From Atopobiaceae bacterium (GTDB taxonomy: Bacteria > Actinomycetota > Coriobacteriia > Coriobacteriales > Atopobiaceae): a stretch of 54,398 bases of DNA. The notes below the pieces were generated by a model, which was not told where the DNA came from, did not search any database, and saw nothing but the letters and a program-made list of their open reading frames with translations. The position numbers and the translations under genes were made by a program. This document shows positions 44,898-52,982 of this stretch, one piece after another (position 1 is the first letter of the stretch; every line of letters begins with the position of its first letter). The stretch is taken from positions 1-54,398 of the forward strand of contig JAGAVX010000148.1 of NCBI GenBank assembly GCA_017941705.1. Reading direction: 5' to 3'.

Positions 44898-44927
44898 GTG
44901 GCCAACTCCAAAGCGAGAGGAAACACC

Positions 44928-46028
44928 ATGAACTTCTACATGCCCACACGCTTGTACACAGGATCAGGTTGCATCGCCGCCCACAGCCAGGAGCTGCTGC
45001 CCCTTGGTGCCAATTGCCTGATTGTCACCGGCAAGCACGCAGCAAAGGCAAGTGGTGCCCTCGATGATGTGCAGGCCGCCCTTGCCGAGAGCGGCATCAC
45101 AAGTGTCGTCTGGGACGGAGTCACCGAGAACCCTCCCGTCGCGGCATGCATCGAGGCCGGGCGCACGGCTGCCGACCAAGGCGCACAGTTCATCCTCGGC
45201 ATCGGCGGAGGGTCCGCGCTTGACGCTGCCAAGGCAGTGGCCGTGTTTGCCGCTAATCCCTCTCTTGACGAGGCCGGTTTCTATGCGATGGCTTGGAATC
45301 GCAACCCGCTCCCCATCGTGCTGGTCGGCACGACCGCCGGCACGGGCAGCGAGGTGACCAAGGTTTCCGTGCTCACCGACAGCGCCAAGCACAAGCACAG
45401 CATCCACGACGACCGCCTGTATGCCGCACTCGCCTTTGGCGACAGCCGTCACACACATTCGTGCTCGCGTGCCGTCACCCTCTCGACAGGTGTCGACGTG
45501 CTCGCGCACGCCGCCGAGAGTTACTTCAGCCGCAAGTCGGACGAGATCTCGCGTGCATTCTCGACCCGCGCCATACGCCTGGCGATGGCGCCGCTCGCTG
45601 CAGCCGCGGCCAACGAGACGCTTACCGACGAGCAGCGGCGCAATCTCTACGAAGCCTCGATTCTCGGCGGACTCGCCATCAACACCACGGGTACCTGCTT
45701 TCCGCACAATGTGGGCTACTACCTGACGGAGAACTACGGGGTGCCCCACGGCTTTGCGTGCGCAACGTTCCTTCCCCAGATGTTTGGAATCGTCCGCGCA
45801 TATGACGCGGCCTACGCCGACGCATTCTACGACGAGGTCGGCACGGACCCCAAGTCGCTCGACCAGCTCATCGCAAGCTGCATGCCCACAAGCGACATAC
45901 ACATGACGGAGGACGAGATTGCCGCCGCCCTCCCCCGCTGGGAGAACAACGGCTCGGTCAAGAACACGCGGGCCGATGTGACGGTCGACATGATCGCCGA
46001 CATACTCGGCTCCCTGTTTGTGCACTAG
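44928..46028 (+). CDS. Iron-containing alcohol dehydrogenase
   Basis: 366 residues, start 44928 behind GAGAGGAAACACC. NAD(P)-binding ILGIGGGSALDAAKA and VGTTAGTGSEVT; metal ligands Asp and His in LSTGVDVLAHAAESY and two His in FPHNVGYYLTENYGVPHG. It reduces an aldehyde to the alcohol (or the reverse); BdhA/fucO/1,3-propanediol types cannot be separated here. Likely a fermentative redox sink. Confidence 0.93.
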   Translation: MNFYMPTRLYTGSGCIAAHSQELLPLGANCLIVTGKHAAKASGALDDVQAALAESGITSVVWDGVTENPPVAACIEAGRTAADQGAQFILGIGGGSALDAAKAVAVFAANPSLDEAGFYAMAWNRNPLPIVLVGTTAGTGSEVTKVSVLTDSAKHKHSIHDDRLYAALAFGDSRHTHSCSRAVTLSTGVDVLAHAAESYFSRKSDEISRAFSTRAIRLAMAPLAAAAANETLTDEQRRNLYEASILGGLAINTTGTCFPHNVGYYLTENYGVPHGFACATFLPQMFGIVRAYDAAYADAFYDEVGTDPKSLDQLIASCMPTSDIHMTEDEIAAALPRWENNGSVKNTRADVTVDMIADILGSLFVH

Positions 46029-46109
46029 CCAGGCACGAACGGGCAGCGCACGCGGCGCTGTCCGCTGACGATACGGACCAGAGGGTCACCAAATGATTGG
46101 GGGATTCAG

Positions 46110-46457
46110 ATGATTCGCAAGAAGGAAGACCAGGCAATCGAGTTCAGGTGCATCCGTGGCGGCATCGGCGAGACCGAGCAGCACAAGATCATCGAGAACG
46201 ACGCCGAGCTCTATGGGAAGGGCCGCCTGTTCAACCACATGATCATCGAGCCGGGCAACAGCATCGGCGAGCACATGCACGAGGGCGACAACGAGATCTT
46301 CTACTTCCTGTCGGGCACCGGCGAGTACAACGACAACGGCACCCTCGTGCAGGTTGGCCCCGGCGACACCACCGTCTGCAACGACGGCGAGTCCCATAGC
46401 CTGCGCAACACCGGCGATGTCCCCCTCGAGTTCATCGCCCTCATCCTGTACTCATAG
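46110..46457 (+). CDS. Small cupin-domain protein
   Basis: 115 residues, ATG 46110 behind GGGGGA. Cupin motif 1: GEHMHEGDNEIFYFLSGTGEY (two His, Glu); motif 2: GDTTVCNDGESHSLRNTGDVP (His). Single-domain cupin; the metal triad is complete. Function unknown. 81 bp after the dehydrogenase, same strand, possibly co-transcribed. Confidence 0.88.
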   Translation: MIRKKEDQAIEFRCIRGGIGETEQHKIIENDAELYGKGRLFNHMIIEPGNSIGEHMHEGDNEIFYFLSGTGEYNDNGTLVQVGPGDTTVCNDGESHSLRNTGDVPLEFIALILYS

Positions 46458-46499
46458 GAGCGTGGCAGTCGCGTCGATATCAAAGGCACCATGGACGGA

Positions 46500-46536
46500 G
46501 CGGGCGGTGGCCCACATCAGCCACCGCCCGCATTTT
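46500..46536 (+). terminator. Terminator after cupin gene
   Basis: 12-bp perfect stem (GCGGGCGGTGGC/GCCACCGCCCGC), 8-base loop, then ATTTTGTG. Confidence 0.88.
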
Positions 46537-46576
46537 GTGTCACATGCCGTTGGCTCGCAGCGACCTGCGCCCTCGC

Positions 46577-47152
46577 CTACTCGCGCGCAAGCCAAGCGAG
46601 CGCGAGGGAGAGGACCATCGGAGCCCAGGCGCAGAAGGTTTCCGGTGACTCCGCCAGCTCAAGCGCCAGCCTGTCAGCGGCAACCCAGCGAACGTCGCTG
46701 ACCTCCTGCGGGTCAGGCGAGAGAGCACCCTCAAAGCGACCCATGATCACGTGGTCGTACTCGTGCTCGCACAACCCGTTGGCAAAGACGGCGCGATAGG
46801 CAAACGAGGCAATCTCCCGGAGCTCTGAGGCATCGCAGCCCAGCTCCTCATGTACCCTGCGCGCTGCCGCCTCGAGCAGCTCCTCCCCCACACGCGGATG
46901 AGAGCAGCACGAATTGGCCCAGAGGCCACCGGAGTGATACTTTCCCGTGGCACGTTGCGACAGAAGGACCTCGACGCCATCTGCCCCCTCCCTTGTCAGC
47001 ACGACAGAGAAGGCGCGATGGAGCTGGCCCCGCACATGGGCCTGCAGCTTGGTTGCAGACCCGATCGGTCGGTCGAGTCCGTCCACGAGGACGAGCAGGT
47101 CGTCATAGGCGGGATCGTCACCCATACGCGCATCGTGAGCATCCGGTGTCAC
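46577..47152 (-). CDS. idi: Isopentenyl-diphosphate delta-isomerase, type I
   Basis: 191 residues from GTG 47152 (AAAGGA 6 bases upstream); type I enzymes are ~180. Interconverts IPP and DMAPP. Catalytic Cys in WANSCCSHPR, catalytic Glu region CEHEYDHVI, Nudix-like helix AAARRVHEELGCDA and LHRAFSVVL are all diagnostic. Mn/Mg-dependent, cytosolic, feeding isoprenoid synthesis. Confidence 0.94.
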   Translation of the reverse strand: MTPDAHDARMGDDPAYDDLLVLVDGLDRPIGSATKLQAHVRGQLHRAFSVVLTREGADGVEVLLSQRATGKYHSGGLWANSCCSHPRVGEELLEAAARRVHEELGCDASELREIASFAYRAVFANGLCEHEYDHVIMGRFEGALSPDPQEVSDVRWVAADRLALELAESPETFCAWAPMVLSLALAWLARE

Positions 47153-47343
47153 TGCAGATCCTTTCAACGGCAGCCGCAGGAGCGGCTTCTCAAGCTCCGC
47201 GGCCCGCAGGCTTACTACGCCTCCAAAACGCCGAGCCGCTCCCCATAGCCTACACGAACCTTCGAGAGTCACATGCGACCGGCGCCCACCAACACCGAAA
47301 CGCTAACGCCGCGCCCTCACAGGGCTATCTCCTCTCACATTGC

Positions 47344-47349
47344 TAGAAT
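47344..47349 (+). promoter_or_regulatory. Extended -10 box before the small membrane-protein gene
   Basis: TGCTAGAAT (TGn-TAGAAT) 45 bp upstream of the 47394 start. Confidence 0.4.
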
Positions 47350-47393
47350 GGTCGTGCCGAAAGCTCTATTAACGAAAACGAGGTCGATGGCGC

Positions 47394-47888
47394 ATGGTAT
47401 CCACGCCCAGGGTCATTTTTGCCGTTCTGGTCCTTGCCGTCCTGACGGTCTTTGCCGTAGTCTACCTGCGCAGCTGGATGGGCAAGCCGGTCAAGGGCAC
47501 GCTGCGGGTACCGCAGGGCAAGAACCGCGTGAGCATCACGGTCTGTGACGACGCGTCGCTTCGCCCCTTCAAGTACGGCCAGGTGTTCGACGCCGTCTTC
47601 TCCGCAGGCGAGCAGGCGCTCATCAGCGCGAGCAGCGGCGAGAGATGTGTCGGCATTGGGATGCTGAGCTTTAGGAACAAGCCCTTTGGTCTGGCCGACC
47701 AGGCGAGCTCGTACACCCAAACGCTTTCTCAGCTGGCCGAGTTGAATCAGAAGGTCATCGTCCAGGCAGTCATCACCAGCCTTGACGCGCAAGGGCGCCC
47801 GGTCATCGAGCTCCGCCTGCCCAATCCCAAGTGGTTCGTGCGTGCGCTCAAAGCCAGCACAAAGGCCCTGGAGAGCCGCAGCGCCTAA
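47394..47888 (+). CDS. Membrane-anchored protein of unknown function
   Basis: 164 residues. One N-terminal membrane helix (VIFAVLVLAVLTVFAVVYL), then an extracytoplasmic or cytosolic beta-rich domain (GTLRVPQGKNRVSITV, GERCVGIGMLSF, GRPVIELRLPNP). GAGG 10 bases upstream of ATG. No family recognised. Convergent with the TraX-like gene. Confidence 0.72.
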   Translation: MVSTPRVIFAVLVLAVLTVFAVVYLRSWMGKPVKGTLRVPQGKNRVSITVCDDASLRPFKYGQVFDAVFSAGEQALISASSGERCVGIGMLSFRNKPFGLADQASSYTQTLSQLAELNQKVIVQAVITSLDAQGRPVIELRLPNPKWFVRALKASTKALESRSA

Positions 47889-47924
47889 CTCGAGCTCGGC
47901 GACTCCCCGCAACCCATTGAGGCG

Positions 47925-48662
47925 TCAGAACCCCAGGGAGACGCGCAATCGCCAGATCAGCAAAAGATGCAACGGATAGAACGCGTAGAAGGCGTACTTG
48001 AGCACCTGCCCGCGCACGAAGCCGCGTTGCCCGTTGTAGAGGTTTATCGGAATGAACGCGAGGCCCGCGCGCCAAGTCGCAAGGGTGATGCAGCTCCCCA
48101 AGGCCGTCTTCACGAGCGGCTCGTCACGCAGCGCGTAAAGCATGAGCACCATAGCGTAGCCACGGGGTCCGTAGTCGCATTGCAGTCCCATAGACACGAG
48201 GGCAAGTCCCAGCACGGCGTACGCACGCAGCAATGGCTCGTCACGCAAGCCTTCGAGCGCGCACAGCCCGAGATAGCTCACAAAGAGCGTGAAGAACACG
48301 TTTTGGTAGGTCGGATCGAAGAGCGTGATCCTGCGCGCAAGGTCAAAGGCGCATTCGGACACCAGCGCAAAGAGAAGGAGGCTCGCCCCGTACCTGCGTC
48401 GGTCGCGCGTATGGATGAACCCCTCGACCAAGAGGAAGCAGAAGATGGGAAAGGCGATGCGGCCAAACGACTCGCAGAGGACGTACCAGGACACGTCCGT
48501 CGTGCCAAAACGGTACAGCGTATCGGTAAACCAGGAATAGTGCGCCAGCACGAGCTTGGCCGAATGGTCGACAAGCATGGCAAAGACGGCCAGCACCTTG
48601 AGGGCGCTGCCGGAAAGGACTCTGTAGCGGTCCGGAGCCAATGAGGGCGGTTCCATGGTCAC
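47925..48662 (-). CDS. TraX-family multi-pass membrane protein
   Basis: 245 residues with about eight hydrophobic helices. LKVLAVFAMLVDHSAK, the FGRIAFPIFCFLLVEGF block and YNGQRG near the C-terminus are the TraX family (F-pilin N-acetylase and membrane acyltransferase relatives). GTG 48662 starts one base after the cyclase stop (TGATGTG), so it is translationally coupled; GAGAGG is 5 bases upstream. Last gene of the cyclic-nucleotide operon; possible membrane output. Confidence 0.85.
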   Translation of the reverse strand: MTMEPPSLAPDRYRVLSGSALKVLAVFAMLVDHSAKLVLAHYSWFTDTLYRFGTTDVSWYVLCESFGRIAFPIFCFLLVEGFIHTRDRRRYGASLLLFALVSECAFDLARRITLFDPTYQNVFFTLFVSYLGLCALEGLRDEPLLRAYAVLGLALVSMGLQCDYGPRGYAMVLMLYALRDEPLVKTALGSCITLATWRAGLAFIPINLYNGQRGFVRGQVLKYAFYAFYPLHLLLIWRLRVSLGF

Positions 48663-48663
48663 A

Positions 48664-49443
48664 TCATCCTCTCGCCTGTGGGACGCGGAGACTGCCCATG
48701 CCTATCACATCGTGTAGGCGGACCATGTCCCGCACACCCTTGGGTTGCACGAGCATCTCGCCCTCTTCCCGCACCATCACCTTGTCACCGGCAGCAATCA
48801 GCGCCTCATCGGTCACGAGAATCTGGCCGCCCGCGGCGAACCCCTCCACGCGCGACGCGAGGTTCATGTTGCGACCTATCGCATCGTACTTCATGCGCGC
48901 CTCGGACCCGATGCAACCGACGATCGCCTCTCCCGTATGGATGCCGATGCCCATCTGGATGCTCGGGTACCCCTCGGCCCTGTTCCACTCGTTCACCTTT
49001 GTCATGCGCCTCTGCATGGCGACGGCACTGTACACGGCCGAACGCGCGGCGTCCTCGTTCTCCAGCGGGGCTCCAAAGACGCACACCATGGCATCGCCCA
49101 CGAATTCGAGGATGTTGCCCTTCCAGGAGTCGACGATGAAGATCATCTCCGTCAGATAGTGGTTGAGCAGGCTGAGGTAAGACTCGGGCTCCATGCCCTC
49201 CGCAAGCTCGGTCGAGCCCCTCAGGTCAGCGAACATCATAGTAATCGTGCGACGCTCCCCCGTGATGGAGGCGTCCGGCGATGCCGCAAGCAGCTTTGTG
49301 ACCTCATCGGTCACATAGCGACTCATGGTCATGCGAAATCGCGCATCGTTCTCGTTGACGGCTCGCGTCAGCCGCTCGACCTCACGCTCGAGGTCCTCCA
49401 CGCGCTTCTCGCCCGCGTCAGCCTGAGTGGCTTTTTCAATCAC
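48664..49443 (-). CDS. Class III nucleotide cyclase
   Basis: 259 residues. An N-terminal coiled coil (KRVEDLEREVERLTRAVNEN) precedes the cyclase domain (~residues 60-235). Metal Asp residues: MFADLRGSTELAE and EFVGDAMVCVFGAP. Transition-state Asn and Arg: MNLASRVEG. The base-selecting Lys is Glu (ILEFVGD) while the partner position is Asp (KYDAIGRN); adenylate cyclases usually have Lys/Asp(Thr), guanylate cyclases Glu/Cys. The product (cAMP or cGMP) is therefore unclear. No membrane anchor. Starts inside the MBL gene end (4-bp overlap). Confidence 0.92.
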   Translation of the reverse strand: MIEKATQADAGEKRVEDLEREVERLTRAVNENDARFRMTMSRYVTDEVTKLLAASPDASITGERRTITMMFADLRGSTELAEGMEPESYLSLLNHYLTEMIFIVDSWKGNILEFVGDAMVCVFGAPLENEDAARSAVYSAVAMQRRMTKVNEWNRAEGYPSIQMGIGIHTGEAIVGCIGSEARMKYDAIGRNMNLASRVEGFAAGGQILVTDEALIAAGDKVMVREEGEMLVQPKGVRDMVRLHDVIGMGSLRVPQARG

Positions 49444-50240
49444 AGCTCGATCACCGCCCCCTCGCGAGCAAACCAGATATCGGTGCGACCCAACTTGCGC
49501 TCGCGCGCCAGGAGCACCTTGTCGGTGCTGTGCGGGTCGTGATGCACGACCATCATCTTCTTGACGCCGGCGCGATCCATGAGCGCCACGCCTTCCTCCA
49601 GCGTGGAGTGGCCAAACCCGCGATGCGCCCCGTACTCTCCCTCGCCATACTGCCCGTCATAGAGCAGCAGATCAGCGTCTCGCGAGAACTGTGCCAGTCG
49701 CGCCGAGGCCTTTTCGCCATGCTCGAAGTCGGTCGCGTATACCAGCACCTTTCCCGCATGGCAGATCTTTATAAGCTGGCTGCCACCCGGATGGCTCCCC
49801 CGCTCGGTCTCGACCGCCGCCTCGCCGATGCGCATGGCCTTTGGCATGGCCTCAATCTGCAGGTCACCGGCATAGCCGTCAAGACCAAGGGGCCACAGTG
49901 GCGGAGAGTACAGCCTCTCGATGACCGCTTGTGCCTCTTGCGCATCGCGCGCAGGCACGTACAGCTTGGTCATCGTGCCAGGCTGGGAGATTCTCTCGTA
50001 CATGCCAAGGCCCAGCAGATGATCGACGTGCGGATGGCTCAGCAGTATGACCGGCGCGCGCGAAAACCTGACGGGTGCGTTCACCAGGCCGCTTCCAGCG
50101 TCGAGAAAGATTCGCTCGTCACCGGCCTCTACGAGGTAGCAGGAGGTGTTGCCGCCAAAGACGGAGAAGTCGCTCCCGCAAACGGGAACGGAGCCCCTTG
50201 ACCCCAACACCGTGACGCGCATGTGTCCATCACAAGCCAT
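49440..50240 (-). CDS. MBL-fold metallohydrolase (candidate cyclic-nucleotide phosphodiesterase)
   Basis: 266 residues. N-terminal VLGSRGSVPVCG and FGGNTSCYLV; metal motif LSHPHVDHLLGL (HxHxDH); later His/Asp in GSHPGG, YATDFEHGEK and VVHHDPHSTD. It belongs to the broad RNase Z/PhnP-like group. Its place between two cyclic-nucleotide-binding genes and a cyclase, with 4-bp overlap to the cyclase, suggests it opens the cyclic nucleotide; this is inference. GTAGGGAC before ATG 50240; an in-frame ATG at 50222 is the alternative. Confidence 0.88.
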   Translation of the reverse strand: MACDGHMRVTVLGSRGSVPVCGSDFSVFGGNTSCYLVEAGDERIFLDAGSGLVNAPVRFSRAPVILLSHPHVDHLLGLGMYERISQPGTMTKLYVPARDAQEAQAVIERLYSPPLWPLGLDGYAGDLQIEAMPKAMRIGEAAVETERGSHPGGSQLIKICHAGKVLVYATDFEHGEKASARLAQFSRDADLLLYDGQYGEGEYGAHRGFGHSTLEEGVALMDRAGVKKMMVVHHDPHSTDKVLLARERKLGRTDIWFAREGAVIEL

Positions 50241-50251
50241 ACGAGCCGTCC

Positions 50252-50734
50252 CTACGAGCGACCGGGCTGGCCCGCACCTGCCGACCTCGCAGCACGCAGC
50301 ATGCTCGTCAGCTTGCCCACGAGCGAGCGCTCCTTCTTCGCGCCGGCCCGCTCGGCCTCGATGGCATCGTGCACGGCCTGCCTGGCCTCAAGATAGCGGG
50401 CATTGGTCTCGCGCAGACGAGCGCTCAGCGTTCTCAGGATGGCAAGCACGGTATCGGGCTTGTCCCTGAAATAGGAGGAGAACTCATCGGCGTCAATCTC
50501 GTCCAGCGCGGTACCATCCTCCAGCGCCACGGCGGTCGCGCTTCGCGGATAGCACTCGGCAAGCCCCATCTCGCCAAAGAACTCACCCTCTCGCAGCGCG
50601 GCGAGCATTCGTGAGCTCGACGTACCGTAATTGGCGTAGATTCCCACCGAACCGGACACTATCTCGTACATGGAGAGGGCGAACTCTCCCTCCTTGAAGA
50701 TGACGTCATCACGCCCAAACGTCAGTCGCCTCAT
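50252..50734 (-). CDS. Stand-alone cyclic-nucleotide-binding domain protein 1
   Basis: 160 residues, one CNB domain and a helical tail, no helix-turn-helix. The phosphate-binding cassette is intact: FFGEMGLAECYPRSATAV (Glu and Arg for ribose and cyclic phosphate). VIFKEGEFALSMYEI and SGSVGIYANYG open the domain. Start ATG 50734 behind GGAGGG; a GTG 18 bases upstream overlaps the preceding gene by 4 bp. C-terminal residues 100-160 are a long charged helix, possibly a partner-binding arm. Confidence 0.88.
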   Translation of the reverse strand: MRRLTFGRDDVIFKEGEFALSMYEIVSGSVGIYANYGTSSSRMLAALREGEFFGEMGLAECYPRSATAVALEDGTALDEIDADEFSSYFRDKPDTVLAILRTLSARLRETNARYLEARQAVHDAIEAERAGAKKERSLVGKLTSMLRAARSAGAGQPGRS

Positions 50735-50748
50735 CGTCCTGCCCTCCC

Positions 50749-51234
50749 TCACGCCTCGTTATCCGCAGGCATGCTCACGCCGTCATGGATGGTCCTCAGC
50801 TTCTCATTCTCGTCGAAGCCATAGGTTTTGGACTCATCCACCTCTGTGGCCTGCGTCCCGACCGACTCCCCCACTGCCTTGCAGATCTCGAGGTAGCTCT
50901 TGGTGGTGTCCCTGAGCTTATGGCTCAGTCGCTTGAGGATGTCCACTATCCGGGCGGGGTTCTCGTTCAGGAACTCGTCGAACTCCTGCTCGGAGATGCG
51001 ATTGAGAACAGTGTCGTAGTCGAGGCTGATGACGGTTGCCGAACGCCTCTCGTTGTCGATCAGCCCCATCTCGCCAAAGTAGTCGCCTGCCCTCAGCTCG
51101 GCAAGCTTCTCCTGGTTCTTGGCGCCGTAGTTGACATACACGCCCACGCTGCCCCAGCGGATGTAATACAGGCAGTCTCCCGGGTCTCCTTGCCGGAACA
51201 CGACCTGGCCCTTGCGGTACTTCTCCTCTATCAA
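50749..51234 (-). CDS. Stand-alone cyclic-nucleotide-binding domain protein 2
   Basis: 161 residues from TTG 51234, chosen because GGGAGG lies 5 bases upstream and the protein then aligns from its first residues with protein 1. Cassette YFGEMGLIDNERRSATVI keeps the Glu and Arg. VVFRQGDPGDCLYYI and WGSVGVYVNYGAKN match protein 1 (VxYxNYG). Tail ends in an acidic/hydrophilic extension. No DNA-binding domain. Tandem paralogue of protein 1 (14 bp gap). Confidence 0.85.
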   Translation of the reverse strand: MIEEKYRKGQVVFRQGDPGDCLYYIRWGSVGVYVNYGAKNQEKLAELRAGDYFGEMGLIDNERRSATVISLDYDTVLNRISEQEFDEFLNENPARIVDILKRLSHKLRDTTKSYLEICKAVGESVGTQATEVDESKTYGFDENEKLRTIHDGVSMPADNEA

Positions 51235-51326
51235 TTCGACCTCCCTGCCACAAACACGTCGCAAAGCAGACTTGAGGTATCCAGTATAGGTGAGGATGGA
51301 GATGGTGGCAGGTGTGCCACGGGCGG

Positions 51327-51938
51327 TTAGCTCTCCTTGATGCGAATCTTGAAGTCGCAACAGTCGGCGCCATAGCCGAGGGTCTTGGTGCGCTCCCAGG
51401 AGAGCTTGGGGTGCATGCCTCCATAGCACACGTCGTCGGCATCGCAGAACCCGCGCACGATCTCGGGGCAACCGTAGTGCACGCACTTGTCCATGTAGGG
51501 GCACTTGACCATGTCAAAGCGCATCTCGTTGCCCGACACGTAGCCGTTCTTTGAGGCGAAGCCGGCTTGCGGCCCAAAGCTCTTCTTCGTCATGCTGTAA
51601 AAGACCCTGGGAGCTATCCTGTAGAGGCCAGGGATCTTGAAGAGCGCCTTGATCATGGGCGCCATGCCTCCGGCGCGCCAGGCGTAGTACTTCACCAGAA
51701 AGTCCGCCGCTTCCTCTCGGCCTGTCCCCTCGCTGATCATGGCATCGAATACGGCGATTGCAGGATAGATCCTCTCGTGCGTATGCATGTGGCACGCCTT
51801 GGGCTCGTCCCCGTTCTCCTCCACCAGCTCGTCGTAGCGCGGAAGCGCCTTGTTCATGATTGACTGGGTCTTCTCGCTGCCATACCGCTCCTCGAGGTGC
51901 GGGACTATCTGGACGAGGTATCTCACGCGCTTCGCCAT
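51327..51938 (-). CDS. L-2-amino-thiazoline-4-carboxylic acid hydrolase-like protein
   Basis: 203 residues, start 51938 behind AAAGGA. Cys-rich C-terminal half with VKCPYMDKCVHYGCPEIVRGFCDADD and WERTKTLGYGADCCDF, the signature of the ATC-hydrolase family (PF14196), where the founding member opens a thiazoline ring to give L-cysteine precursors. Whether this protein does that is unknown; most relatives are uncharacterised. 92 bp upstream of the CNB genes, same strand. Confidence 0.85.
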   Translation of the reverse strand: MAKRVRYLVQIVPHLEERYGSEKTQSIMNKALPRYDELVEENGDEPKACHMHTHERIYPAIAVFDAMISEGTGREEAADFLVKYYAWRAGGMAPMIKALFKIPGLYRIAPRVFYSMTKKSFGPQAGFASKNGYVSGNEMRFDMVKCPYMDKCVHYGCPEIVRGFCDADDVCYGGMHPKLSWERTKTLGYGADCCDFKIRIKES

Positions 51939-52019
51939 GGAAGGTCCTTTCGTAGCTGGATGCCTGACGGAAGAACAGGACGAGCACGCTTCCCAGCAAT
52001 GAATTCTCGGACTAAGAAG

Positions 52020-52048
52020 TCGATACAAGTAAGACTACTCTAACTCAA
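52020..52048 (-). promoter_or_regulatory. Promoter upstream of the ATC-hydrolase gene and CNB operon
   Basis: Minus strand TTGAGT, 17-bp spacer, TATCGA, ~82 bp before the start codon. May drive the whole 52-48 kb run if the 92-bp gap at 51235-51326 is read through. Confidence 0.45.
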
Positions 52049-52248
52049 TGGCTCACAGTAGTGGCCGACCAACGGATCTGACAACGATTGCACAGGCGTC
52101 ACCTGCAGGAAGTCCCTCTTCGCATCAGCCCCATCCAAGAAGCACGGCAGCATGAGGCGGTATGGCATAAACTCCATATACGAAGAAACGCAATGCGGCG
52201 GATCCGGAAGATGTCGGCAATCGCAAGTGCTTGGAAGGAGACATGAGA
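52049..52248. other. Gap upstream of cobI
   Basis: About 200 bp without a gene. No cobalamin-riboswitch box is visible although the downstream gene belongs to the B12 pathway. A TATACG at 52177 is a possible -10. Confidence 0.4.
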
Positions 52249-52923
52249 ATGCCCAAAGGGGTCCTGTACGGAGTGAGCGTTGGGCCAGGCGACCCCGAGC
52301 TTATGACGCTCAAGGCGCACCGAATCATTCGCGAGGCAGATGTCATAGCCATACCAAGTACGGGCTCTGGCGCAGAGACTGCCTACGGCATCGCCGAGCA
52401 CCTTCTTTGCGACAAGGAGATTCTTCGCTGCATCACGCCCATGACGAACGACCCAGAGACTCTGCGCGCCGCTCGCAAGCAGACTGCGGACATGCTCTGC
52501 TCGTTGCTCGACGAGGGACGCTCCGTTGCCTACCTCTGTCTGGGTGACATCGCCATCTACTCAAGCTACTCCTACCTCCATCGCATCGTGCTCGATCGCG
52601 GTTACGAATCGTGCATCGTGCCAGGCGTAAGCTCCATTAGCGCTGCCGCCGCACGGCTTGGGACACCATTGTGCACGGGCAGCGAGCGCCTAACAGTGGC
52701 AACCATGGGACACGACATCGACGACGTGCTTGACACCGAGGGAACAAAGGTGCTCATGAAGCTAGGCAAGTCGATGAAAGCACTATGCGAGAGCCTTCGC
52801 ACGCACGAGCAGCTCGACCGAGCCCGCATGGTCTCGCGGTGCGGACTTCCCGGCGAGCGCGTCTACGAAAGCCTCGAAGATGTCGAGGGGCCAGGCTATT
52901 TCTCCATCGTCATCGTGCGATAA
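52249..52923 (+). CDS. cobI: Precorrin-2 C20-methyltransferase (CobI/CbiL)
   Basis: 224 residues from ATG 52249 (AAGGAG 8 bases upstream; an ATG six bases earlier is too close). YGVSVGPGDPELMTLKAHRII, IPSTGSG, LGDIAIYSSYSYL and VPGVSSISAAAARLGTPL are the family blocks for SAM-dependent methylation at C20 of precorrin-2 in cobalamin synthesis. No other corrin gene is near, which is unusual because they normally cluster. Confidence 0.93.
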   Translation: MPKGVLYGVSVGPGDPELMTLKAHRIIREADVIAIPSTGSGAETAYGIAEHLLCDKEILRCITPMTNDPETLRAARKQTADMLCSLLDEGRSVAYLCLGDIAIYSSYSYLHRIVLDRGYESCIVPGVSSISAAAARLGTPLCTGSERLTVATMGHDIDDVLDTEGTKVLMKLGKSMKALCESLRTHEQLDRARMVSRCGLPGERVYESLEDVEGPGYFSIVIVR

Positions 52924-52982
52924 GGCAGGTGACGGAAGCTGGGCGGGCGTATCGGCCCTCAACGCAACCGTTCCCTCCGGCT

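Noticed and set aside
44964..46025. 353-codon minus frame opposite the Fe-alcohol dehydrogenase
   Set aside because: The plus strand contains all metal and NAD-binding motifs of the dehydrogenase family.
52049..52248. Cobalamin riboswitch upstream of cobI
   Set aside because: No B12-box-like conserved sequence; the region is also short for the full aptamer.
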